Assembly (NCBI GenBank): GCA_938029995.1
Contig: CALHGI010000338.1
Coordinates: 1-5,766, forward strand
From: an uncultured cyanobacterium
GTDB lineage: Bacteria > Cyanobacteriota > Cyanobacteriia > Phormidesmidales > Phormidesmidaceae
DNA: 5,766 nucleotides
Direction of reading: 5' to 3'
In this document: piece after piece, positions 1-4,493 of the stretch
Layout: the number at the start of each line of letters is the position of its first letter
How positions within the stretch are numbered: position 1 is the stretch's first letter
Made by a program: the position numbers and the translations under genes
Notes under the pieces: generated by a model
What the model was told of the DNA's origin: nothing
The model's input: the letters and a program-made list of their open reading frames with translations, nothing else
The model's database searches: none

Positions 1-620
1 CCGCCCAGGGTATCTAGGGCACCCATTAAGAGTTCTTCTTCCTCGTCGGTCCATTGACCACGAAATATAACGGCAAAACCGCTTTTCTTGAGGAGTGGCA
101 ATGCGTATTCTGCACAGGTAGAGGCTGGACCGACAGCCCGAACCATGGCCAGATCGTACTGGGCGCGATGGTTACTGTCTCGGCCTACCGTTTCGGCTCG
201 CTCGGCTAAAAAGGCAGTATTGGTCAACTCTAGCTGCCCGCATAGGGTTTCTAGAAATGCCATTTTTTTGCGGGTGGAGTCGAGTAGGGTGACATGCCAT
301 TGGGGGCGTGCGATCGCAACCGGCAAACCAGGAAAACCTCCCCCCGTACCAATATCAATTACCCGATGCACCGTCGGCAGCCACTCCGGCTTATGGGGTT
401 CATACCAAGGCGCCACACCACTCAAAGAATCCCACAGATGCTTTTCCCAAAACCCATCCGGCTCAGTAATTCGAGTCAGGTTCGCCTGGCGATTCCCCGC
501 CAAAACCCCCTGATACAACCGCTCAAATAATACCTGCTGGCCCTCCGACGGTTGCCACTGTAACGTCTTCTGCCAAAGGTCGCCGTAGCCTGGCAAGTTT
601 TCAGTTGTTATTTCCGTCAT
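1..620 (-). CDS. rsmG: 16S rRNA (guanine527-N7)-methyltransferase RsmG, 3'-truncated by window edge
   Basis: RsmG (GidB) is a cytoplasmic SAM-dependent enzyme that methylates N7 of G527 in 16S rRNA. The reading frame is open from ATG at 620 to the window edge, giving 206 residues with no stop; cyanobacterial homologues are about 240 residues, so the C-terminus is missing. Visible family motifs are NLTRI (residues 47-51), HLWDSL (61-66), the SAM-binding loop IDIGTGGGFPGLP (88-100), LLDSTRKKMAFL (112-123) and VRAVG (160-164). The ATG at 620 gives MTEITTENLPGYGDLW, a normal N-terminus for the family; its ribosome site is weak (CAGGGA directly upstream). The upstream ABC ATPase gene on the same strand ends 46 bp away, so the two are probably co-transcribed. 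A HIP1 site lies inside the gene. Identification is secure from the motif set. Confidence 0.95.
   Translation of the reverse strand, partial: MTEITTENLPGYGDLWQKTLQWQPSEGQQVLFERLYQGVLAGNRQANLTRITEPDGFWEKHLWDSLSGVAPWYEPHKPEWLPTVHRVIDIGTGGGFPGLPVAIARPQWHVTLLDSTRKKMAFLETLCGQLELTNTAFLAERAETVGRDSNHRAQYDLAMVRAVGPASTCAEYALPLLKKSGFAVIFRGQWTDEEEELLMGALDTLG
310..317. repeat. HIP1 octamer GCGATCGC
   Basis: Perfect copy of the palindromic octamer that is over-represented in many cyanobacterial genomes, inside rsmG. It is useful mainly as an organism marker. Confidence 0.85.
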
Positions 621-666
621 TCCCTGATTTTTCCGTATCCTTCGGACTAGTTAGGCTGACCTCAAC

Positions 667-1317
667 CTACACCACCGGCACCGTTTCCAGGGGTTTGGCA
701 ACCAACTCTCCATTCTGCAACGTCCAACAATCATCGGCCAAATGGGCCAAATCACTCGCATCATGGGACACCACCAGCAAACTCCAGTTTTTCTTGAGCT
801 CCGCCAGCAAATTAATCAGCTGTTTTTTCATCGACCAGTCCAGCCCCGCCGTAGGTTCATCCAATAGCAACAAATAAGGCTGGCGAATCAGCTGTACCGC
901 CAAGGCCAAACGCCGCTGCTGCCCACCGCTAAGGGCATGGGGAGCAGCCTGCAATGAAATCATCCCCAACCCCACCGATTCCAGGGTTTTCGTCACCTGT
1001 TCAGAGCCTAACTCCGGATGCCCAATCCGTAACTCTTCCAACACCGTATGGCCACAAAAATGCCGCTCTGGAAACTGAAATACGAGTCCAGCCAGCTGCT
1101 GCAACGTTTCTGGCTGCAGCTCCTGATCGCGCCAATGCAGTGCCCCCTTCGACGGAGACACCAAACCAGCCAAAATTTCCAACAGCGTACTTTTCCCAGA
1201 GCCACTGGGCCCCACAATCAGCCCCATTTTTTTAGGCTCTAGGGTAAACGAAATCTGATGGAGAATTGGCGTTGCACTAGCCGCTGGATGGTAAGAAACT
1301 CGATCAAGGGTGAGCAT
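667..1317 (-). CDS. ABC transporter ATP-binding protein, EcfA/CbiO-like, resembling chloroplast ABCI11/NAP14
   Basis: This is a complete single-domain ABC ATPase of 216 residues if it starts at ATG 1317. In that numbering, Walker A GPSGSGKST is at 36-44, the Q-loop VFQFPERHF has Gln81, the signature LSGGQQRRLALA starts at 129, Walker B LLLLDEP is at 149-155, the D-loop is AGLD and the switch His is 185 in VVSHD. The FQFPERHF Q-loop and QQRRLALA signature are typical of energy-coupling-factor (EcfA/CbiO) ATPases. From memory, the phrases DEPTAGLDW, LLVVSHD and FQFPER also match plant plastid ABCI11/NAP14, which has been linked to metal homeostasis. No membrane partner or substrate-binding gene is visible, so the substrate is unknown. 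A GTG at 1338 would add seven residues; ATG 1317 is preferred because a possible -10 (1344-1349) would place transcription start near the GTG. Neither start has a clear Shine-Dalgarno site. The gene lies 46 bp upstream of rsmG. Confidence 0.88.
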   Translation of the reverse strand: MLTLDRVSYHPAASATPILHQISFTLEPKKMGLIVGPSGSGKSTLLEILAGLVSPSKGALHWRDQELQPETLQQLAGLVFQFPERHFCGHTVLEELRIGHPELGSEQVTKTLESVGLGMISLQAAPHALSGGQQRRLALAVQLIRQPYLLLLDEPTAGLDWSMKKQLINLLAELKKNWSLLVVSHDASDLAHLADDCWTLQNGELVAKPLETVPVV

Positions 1318-1343
1318 TCGCGAAACAAGAAGGTCCACTGCAC

Positions 1344-1349
1344 ACTATA
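1344..1349 (-). promoter_or_regulatory. Possible -10 element for the ABC ATPase-rsmG unit
   Basis: The minus strand reads TATAGT, close to the TATAAT consensus, about 27 bases before the ATG at 1317. No -35 hexamer is recognisable at the usual spacing. Transcription from it would begin near 1337, close to the alternative GTG start, which argues for the ATG as the translated start. This is inference from a short motif. Confidence 0.3.
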
Positions 1350-1389
1350 GCCAATCTTTTCCCTATTCTTCTCCCTTCAGACCATGGCC

Positions 1390-1418
1390 CCAATTCATCA
1401 GCAATAAATCAGAATTGG
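1390..1418. promoter_or_regulatory. Inverted repeat CCAATTC-N15-GAATTGG in the divergent intergenic region
   Basis: A 7-bp perfect inverted repeat (1390-1396 and 1412-1418) flanks a 15-base centre that itself carries two copies of ATCAG (1397-1401 and 1408-1412). It sits between the divergent ABC ATPase and DUF3531 genes, just upstream of the AAGGAG at 1425. It could be a transcription factor operator or a 5'-UTR hairpin. A related CCAATTCC/GGAATTGG pair occurs at 4354-4381. Confidence 0.4.
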
Positions 1419-1424
1419 ATACCG

Positions 1425-1430
1425 AAGGAG
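1425..1430 (+). promoter_or_regulatory. Strong Shine-Dalgarno AAGGAG serving leader ORF at 1437
   Basis: AAGGAG lies six bases before ATG 1437, ideal spacing for a ribosome binding site. It is 41 bases from the DUF3531 start at 1472, too far to serve that start directly. Confidence 0.55.
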
Positions 1431-1436
1431 CTTGCT

Positions 1437-1523
1437 ATGCTGTATAACCGAAACCATGCAACCCTGAACCTATGGAAATTCGCTTTCGCGAGTGCGACTT
1501 CTTCAACCTGTGGATTTGGCTAG
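1437..1523 (+). CDS. Possible 28-codon leader ORF overlapping the DUF3531 start
   Basis: An ATG with the best-placed Shine-Dalgarno site in this area opens a 28-codon frame (MLYNRNHATLNLWKFAFA..., ending CGFG) that stops at TAG 1521-1523. It overlaps the first 52 bases of the DUF3531 gene in a different frame. The peptide resembles no family I recognise. It may be a translated leader peptide that couples or limits translation of DUF3531, whose own ATG has no ribosome site. Alternatively the ribosome site may simply be coincidental. Existence of the peptide is unproven. Confidence 0.3.
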   Translation: MLYNRNHATLNLWKFAFASATSSTCGFG

Positions 1524-1924
1524 AGCTAGAAAATGTGCCCTCCGCCATGGAGCAACAGTACATCGAAGAAATTTTTGACTCGTGGTTTTTCCTTGGCAAA
1601 CTCGGTGGGTTTAATGCAGAAAACCTCCAGGTTCAAGACGGCGGCCACGAAATTAGCTACATGGACTACGACAACAGTATGGCCGAAGACAGCCTGATGG
1701 CGGTCATGCACAACATGTCTGAAGTGCAGTTCGAAGGCACCTGGGCCCGTTGCTGGTTTGACCTGGGCACCACCGATGCCATTGCCCTAGATGTGCTGAC
1801 CAATACACTCAAACAGTTCAGTAAGGACTACACCATCATCCAACGGGTATACATCGGCGGAGAAAATGAAAACTGGCCCGTCCCCAAGGATCAGCAGGCA
1901 GCCTTTGTAGATGGGATGCACTAA
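1472..1924 (+). CDS. DUF3531 family protein
   Basis: A 150-residue, acidic, soluble protein with many aromatic residues. The segments LWIWLELENVPSAMEQQYIE (residues 13-32), IFDSWFFLGKLGGFNAENLQ (34-53) and ISYMDYDNSM (61-70) match the DUF3531 family as I know it. This uncharacterised family is found in cyanobacteria and in plants. Length is in the family's usual range of about 150-200. There is no signal peptide or membrane helix. ATG 1472 is the only start available after the in-frame stop at 1445, and it matches the usual family N-terminus (M-x-x-x-F-R-E-x-x-x-F-x-L-W). It has no Shine-Dalgarno site of its own; the strong AAGGAG upstream serves an overlapping leader ORF instead. The gene is divergent from the ABC ATPase gene. 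No function is known to me. Confidence 0.88.
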   Translation: MEIRFRECDFFNLWIWLELENVPSAMEQQYIEEIFDSWFFLGKLGGFNAENLQVQDGGHEISYMDYDNSMAEDSLMAVMHNMSEVQFEGTWARCWFDLGTTDAIALDVLTNTLKQFSKDYTIIQRVYIGGENENWPVPKDQQAAFVDGMH

Positions 1925-1963
1925 CTGACAAATAACTGGGGAACAGAGGTGAGGTGACGGCTT

Positions 1964-2017
1964 AATTACGCAGAAAATTAAACATTTATTGAGCAAATCA
2001 ACAAAATTTGCGTAATT
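1964..2017 (+). promoter_or_regulatory. Two mutually exclusive hairpins between DUF3531 and DUF4359-like genes
   Basis: AATTACGCA (1964-1972) pairs perfectly with TGCGTAATT (2009-2017), a 9-bp stem that a G-U and an A-T pair can lengthen by two. An inner pair GCAAAT (1993-1998) and ATTTGC (2006-2011) uses three of the same bases, so both cannot form together. The element lies 40 bases after the DUF3531 stop and before the first possible starts of the next gene. It could end the first transcript or regulate the second. There is no clear U-tract. Confidence 0.4.
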
Positions 2018-2077
2018 TTGACCGAAGAACTGTTGATTATGGTGCGGACATGTTTTCAAACACTTCACCACAACATC

Positions 2078-2082
2078 AGGAG
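2078..2082 (+). promoter_or_regulatory. Shine-Dalgarno AGGAG deciding the DUF4359-like start
   Basis: AGGAG lies four bases before ATG 2087. The spacing is short but workable, and it is the best ribosome site among the candidate starts (TTG 2018, ATG 2039, ATG 2087). Confidence 0.45.
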
Positions 2083-2086
2083 CCAC

Positions 2087-2503
2087 ATGTCACTACACCA
2101 GCAAGTAGAACCACCACCGAGGAAACCTCAGCGTGGGCCAAAGCGTTTATGGCAACTTTTGGGCATCAGCGTAATAACCAGCACCGTTTTACTGCTGGGA
2201 ACCAACCCAAACCAGTCAGCATATACAAGCTACGCGGCAGAAAATCTTCCCAAGCACTTGAAGAAAACCAACTGTGATGAACTCGAAGGTCATTTTTCCT
2301 TCGGATTTTTCTCAGGACAAACAAAAGATGCTTGTAAAAGCGCAATTAATGGAGCTGATTCCATTGGTCGCGGCATAATCCAGTTTTTTATTGACCAATC
2401 AACTGAACGCACAAACTTACATGTGCTGAGCATTTACACAACAGAGGTATTCGGGAGAAAGATCACCACGCTAGGCATTGGCCAACAGTTTTGGACCCTC
2501 TGA
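2087..2503 (+). CDS. DUF4359-like membrane-anchored protein
   Basis: A 138-residue protein from ATG 2087. A basic, proline-rich N-terminal tail (residues 1-20, PPPRKPQRGPKR) precedes one hydrophobic segment (21-38, LWQLLGISVITSTVLLLG), then TNPNQSAYTSYAAENL. That last segment and the C-terminal pattern ERTNLHVLSIYTTE...TLGIGQQFWTL resemble the cyanobacterial DUF4359 family (TNP-x-x-x-AY-x-x-YA, then RQNF-x-x-x-SIY-x-T and x-x-VG-x-FQNFYT). The soluble part has two cysteines (63 and 83) that could pair outside the cytoplasm. Topology is probably N-in with the domain on the lumenal or periplasmic side, or a cleaved signal peptide; no clear cleavage motif is visible. In-frame starts at ATG 2039 and TTG 2018 would lengthen the tail by 16 or 23 residues, but AGGAG favours 2087. 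The function of the family is unknown to me. Confidence 0.75.
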   Translation: MSLHQQVEPPPRKPQRGPKRLWQLLGISVITSTVLLLGTNPNQSAYTSYAAENLPKHLKKTNCDELEGHFSFGFFSGQTKDACKSAINGADSIGRGIIQFFIDQSTERTNLHVLSIYTTEVFGRKITTLGIGQQFWTL

Positions 2504-2508
2504 CCAAA

Positions 2509-2539
2509 ACAGAGCTGCTGGCAAAGCCAGCAGCTCTGT
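2509..2539. terminator. 14-bp perfect stem-loop after the DUF4359-like gene
   Basis: Bases 2509-2522 and 2526-2539 are perfect inverted copies (ACAGAGCTGCTGGC, loop AAA, then its complement). The stem begins five bases after the TGA at 2501-2503, so it very probably ends that transcript. On the plus strand no U-run follows (AACGACC). On the minus strand the stem runs into TTTTGG, so it could also stop transcription coming from the right. Confidence 0.75.
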
Positions 2540-2564
2540 AACGACCGCCATACCAAACAAACGC

Positions 2565-2652
2565 CGTTGCTGATTTAGGGGATGAATCGCTCTGGAAATG
2601 ACGCGATACATCCGAATTTCGCAAATCAAATCATCCCGAGGATCAACAGCGC
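2565..2652 (-). repeat. Direct repeat copy A (88 bp, about 73% identical to copy B)
   Basis: Aligned by eye without gaps to 2684-2771 at an offset of 119 bases: 64 of 88 positions match. The best-kept blocks, read on the minus strand, are TGATCCT-x-GGGATGATTT near the start and TCATT-x-CCAGA further in. Short flanking blocks CCAAACAAAC (2553-2562 and 2652-2661) and CTTTTCTG (2674-2681 and 2773-2780) repeat at an offset of 99, implying a 20-bp insertion or deletion between copies. Confidence 0.75.
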
Positions 2653-2683
2653 CAAACAAACAACTATCTAACTCTTTTCTGGA

Positions 2684-2771
2684 CGGTGCTACTTTTGGGG
2701 AAGAACCGATCTGGCAATGATGCAATCAACCGGTGTCTATTAAATGAAATCATCCCAAGGATCAGCAACGC
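2684..2771 (-). repeat. Direct repeat copy B (88 bp)
   Basis: Partner of copy A. On the minus strand one frame reads ALLILGMI then diverges and returns to IAS-x-P-x-RF-x-P in both copies, but copy A has two stops in it. The repeats therefore look like relics of a dispersed element or decayed coding sequence rather than a working gene. Direction is given for that reading and is not established. Confidence 0.75.
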
Positions 2772-2872
2772 CCTTTTCTGAAAGTAGTCTCAGGAACCTG
2801 CAATAACTTTCTAAGCTTACATTTGAGCACAGCAGGCATAATAGCAGTGCCCCTCACACAGCAACATTTGCC

Positions 2873-3127
2873 ATGGCCTACGAAGCACAGCGTCAAGCAA
2901 GTCTGGAATCCTCTACCTTTAACCATTTAAATACCTGGTTAACTAAGCGCATTCGTGAAATTAGTGTGGATGCTTTAGCATCCAGGGCGTTTACATGCAC
3001 CGCCTGTGGCGAAGTAGCGGGTGAGTATCTAATAGATCACGCAGGTCAAACCTATCGTTTCGATACAGCGACAACCTATGCCTTTTTAGAATTTATCTTG
3101 GCAAAGCAACCGACCGCTGTGGGTTAA
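2873..3127 (+). CDS. Small hypothetical protein with one CxxC motif
   Basis: An 84-residue open frame that I do not recognise. The N-terminal half is polar and probably helical (LNTWLTKRIREISVDALASR, residues 19-38). It is followed by FTCTACGEVAGEYLIDHAGQ (40-59), whose Cys42-x-x-Cys45 could be half of a zinc site or a redox pair; no second cysteine pair exists, so a complete zinc ribbon would need a dimer. The C-terminus is FDTATTYAFLEFILAK. There is no signal peptide. ATG 2873 is the only ATG near the N-terminus and lacks a Shine-Dalgarno site. The gene converges on the cpcT-type gene with nine bases between the stop codons. That tight packing and the even codon use support it as a real gene, but support remains moderate. 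Confidence 0.55.
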   Translation: MAYEAQRQASLESSTFNHLNTWLTKRIREISVDALASRAFTCTACGEVAGEYLIDHAGQTYRFDTATTYAFLEFILAKQPTAVG

Positions 3128-3136
3128 GGCCATCTC

Positions 3137-3727
3137 CTAGACCACCACCTCATGGTCAAACCGCTGGCGTTTTTCAAACTCAAACGGCCCAGCAATGGAC
3201 CCCCATAGCAGTTCATCGGTCTCCGGATCACGCCCTCGGTCGTAGCTCACCAGCTTATGGTCAGTAATTTCAAACTCATTATCTAAGTAGCTGGTCTTGC
3301 CCTTGCGCACCACCATGCAATTTTTGCCGGGCACCACCTTACCGACAAAGCTTTGACCCGTCCAACGCACCGTCATGTCACATCCCGGCATTTTCTCTAA
3401 TTGCCCCGCTTCAATGGTAGCCAGTTTCTGCTGATCGCGAGCGGCCCCAATCACCGTGTCTTGATCCTTAAACGTATAGTTCTCCAGCAGGATGTGATCG
3501 TCCTGGGGCAAAAAATGTAGCATCCGCACCCGATAGGGTTGACCCAGCATAAAGTCATAGGCCTGCTCCAGGTATAGACAGCTCCCGGACAAAACGTTCG
3601 ATGGCGCAGGCCTCATACACACCCGGATGTGGGCGAAAAAGGGCGGATTTTCGATGGCCTGGGCCTGGTTACTGAAGTCAGCAGCCATCCACTTAAGCAA
3701 GGTGGAAATATCAGTCGCGTGGGACAT
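3137..3727 (-). CDS. cpcT: CpcT/CpeT-type phycobiliprotein lyase
   Basis: T-type bilin lyases attach phycocyanobilin (or phycoerythrobilin) to the Cys-153-like site of phycobiliprotein beta subunits, in the cytoplasm before phycobilisome assembly. The 196-residue frame from ATG 3727 starts MSHATDISTLLKWMAADFSN, followed by NPPFFAHIRVCMRP (27-40), LEQAYDFML (53-61) and PYRVRML (64-70). Further on are LPGC-like MPGCDM (113-118), a WTG-x-SF block (122-127), RKGKTSYLDNEFEI (141-154) and DRGRDPETDE..WGSIAGPF (163-182). These match CpcT of well-studied cyanobacteria, which is about 196-199 residues. An in-frame ATG at 3754 would add nine residues, but the family normally starts MSH-x-TDI. A likely -10 at 3757-3762 would place transcription start close to the 3754 codon. 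It is divergent from the S-type lyase gene and convergent with the gene ending at 3127. Confidence 0.93.
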   Translation of the reverse strand: MSHATDISTLLKWMAADFSNQAQAIENPPFFAHIRVCMRPAPSNVLSGSCLYLEQAYDFMLGQPYRVRMLHFLPQDDHILLENYTFKDQDTVIGAARDQQKLATIEAGQLEKMPGCDMTVRWTGQSFVGKVVPGKNCMVVRKGKTSYLDNEFEITDHKLVSYDRGRDPETDELLWGSIAGPFEFEKRQRFDHEVVV

Positions 3728-3755
3728 AGGAGGGAGTTGATGCAACATCGCCATC

Positions 3756-3762
3756 TATTATG
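3756..3762. promoter_or_regulatory. Overlapping -10-like elements of the divergent lyase pair
   Basis: The same AT-rich bases read TATTAT on the plus strand (3756-3761) and CATAAT on the minus strand (3757-3762). Each is a near match to the TATAAT hexamer at a plausible distance from its gene: about 30 bases before ATG 3793 and 30 before ATG 3727. No good -35 was found on either strand. Simultaneous transcription from both would compete. Confidence 0.4.
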
Positions 3763-3792
3763 AAAAGATAGAACCCTCCCAAGAGCAACCCT

Positions 3793-4350
3793 ATGGAGCC
3801 TCGCTCAGTCTTCCATACATTTTTCGACCATTGCGTTGGTAACTGGTCAACCGAGCGCACCTATCATTACCTCACTCAAAATGAAGTGGAGCGCTCCCAT
3901 ACTGACTTTCAAGTGTCCCCCCTAACGCCGGACCTAAAGAGCAAGGTGCTGGCGGACAATGGCTACGATGAGATCACAGATTTAGCAACATTGCCAGGGT
4001 TTCACCTTGCTTTCAATACGGTGTCAGAAAAGGGTGAAAAGGTTTCCCAGGCATTAAATTTGACCTTTGTGGTCCAAAGCGAAACCGGCCCCACATTGGA
4101 AGGGGATTATTTGCGCGATCGCGCCTACGAAGAATCTCGCCCCATCATCTCCCGCTTCCGTTTTGACAGCCATACGCGAGAACTACTGATGACCACCAAC
4201 TACAGCCGGGTGGTATCGGTGGATTCCATCACCTTGATCAATCCAGAAACCCGCATCCGTCGCATTCTCAACTACCTCCGCCCCCCAGCGGGGCAACCCT
4301 TAGAAAAGTTGGGCCTAGTCGGGTTTGGCGTTGAACAAAAGATAACCTAA
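3793..4350 (+). CDS. CpcS/CpeS-type phycobiliprotein lyase (subtype uncertain)
   Basis: S-type lyases are lipocalin-like proteins that attach bilins to Cys-82-like sites of phycobiliprotein subunits. The 185-residue frame has the family N-terminus FFDHCVGNWSTERTYHYL (residues 10-27; compare FF-x-x-x-x-G-x-W-x-x-x-R-T-x-H-x-L). Beta-rich segments follow, with GDYLRDRAYEESRPIISRFR (104-123) corresponding to the RE-x-GY-x-E core and LLMTTNYSRVVSVDSITLIN (131-150) to the LTTEYE segment. The C-terminus is LVGFGVEQKI. It lacks the G-A-R-V-x-W-x-G-T segment of typical CpcS, so it may be a CpcU/CpcV-like or another paralogue; a symbol is withheld. ATG 3793 has AAGAG seven bases upstream. The gene is divergent from the T-type lyase gene with 65 bases between starts, suggesting joint control. 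A HIP1 site lies at 4115-4122. Confidence 0.85.
   Translation: MEPRSVFHTFFDHCVGNWSTERTYHYLTQNEVERSHTDFQVSPLTPDLKSKVLADNGYDEITDLATLPGFHLAFNTVSEKGEKVSQALNLTFVVQSETGPTLEGDYLRDRAYEESRPIISRFRFDSHTRELLMTTNYSRVVSVDSITLINPETRIRRILNYLRPPAGQPLEKLGLVGFGVEQKIT
4115..4122. repeat. HIP1 octamer GCGATCGC
   Basis: Second perfect copy, inside the S-type lyase gene where it encodes part of the conserved LRDRAYEE segment. Confidence 0.85.
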
Positions 4351-4353
4351 GTC

Positions 4354-4381
4354 CCAATTCCCCTATTCCCTGCGGAATTGG
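4354..4381 (+). terminator. Stem-loop directly after the S-type lyase gene
   Basis: CCAATTCC (4354-4361) and GGAATTGG (4374-4381) form an 8-bp perfect stem with a 12-base loop. It begins three bases after the TAA at 4348-4350. No U-tract follows, so it may be a factor-dependent terminator or an mRNA 3'-end stabiliser. The loop-side CCAATTC-CCCTATT-CCC has a loose heptamer rhythm reminiscent of cyanobacterial short tandem repeats. Confidence 0.5.
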
Positions 4382-4412
4382 AACAAATTAAGGTGTATTG
4401 ATTTCTATAAAG

Positions 4413-4454
4413 GATACCTACCCCATCCTCGAATCTGGGGAAATCTAGGGTATC
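4413..4454 (+). promoter_or_regulatory. Nested inverted repeat upstream of the SPFH gene
   Basis: GATACC (4413-4418) pairs with GGTATC (4449-4454), and inside it CCCCA (4421-4425) pairs with TGGGG (4436-4440). Together they can form a two-part stem in the leader of the SPFH gene, ending 39 bases before its GTG. Regulation through it is inferred only from position. Confidence 0.4.
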
Positions 4455-4478
4455 TCTTAAAGTAAATACGCCATCACT

Positions 4479-4484
4479 AGGGAG
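4479..4484 (+). promoter_or_regulatory. Shine-Dalgarno AGGGAG supporting the GTG start at 4494
   Basis: AGGGAG lies nine bases before GTG 4494. It supports the GTG as the true start and the peptide start MGLFEKVRAEF, which fits an SPFH protein of this type. Confidence 0.6.
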
Positions 4485-4493
4485 AGCGCACCA

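Larger units (their letters stand above)
2504..2872. other. 369-bp stretch without a convincing gene
   Basis: This stretch begins with the 14-bp stem-loop and then holds two diverged direct repeats of 88 bp. A minus-strand open frame covers 2471-2725, but it runs through the terminator hairpin and into the DUF4359-like gene, and no family features are seen. The second repeat copy has stops in that frame. The last 100 bases (2773-2872) are plain AT-rich sequence that presumably carries the promoter of the small gene at 2873; no convincing -35/-10 pair was found. Confidence 0.7.

Noticed and set aside
88..513. Plus-strand open frame of 141 codons over rsmG
   Set aside because: It is antisense to a clear RsmG reading frame with all family motifs; its translation is low-complexity, Arg/Ser-rich and matches nothing.
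667..1338. Cobalt/nickel transporter ATPase CbiO with a specific substrate
   Set aside because: The motifs fit the EcfA/CbiO group, but there is no cbiM/N/Q or other membrane partner in the window, and the similarity to ABCI11/NAP14 is at least as good; the substrate is left open.
1437..1924. Frameshift joining the leader ORF to DUF3531 as a longer protein
   Set aside because: DUF3531 already has the normal family N-terminus at ATG 1472 and normal length, so no missing N-terminal part needs explaining.
2018..2086. TTG 2018 as the start of the DUF4359-like protein
   Set aside because: It overlaps the hairpin and has no ribosome site; the added residues match nothing in the family, and ATG 2087 has AGGAG upstream.
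2471..2725. Minus-strand 84-residue open frame in the gap after the DUF4359-like gene
   Set aside because: It runs through the 14-bp terminator hairpin and into the 3' end of the DUF4359-like gene. It has no recognisable domain, and the matching frame is broken in the second repeat copy.
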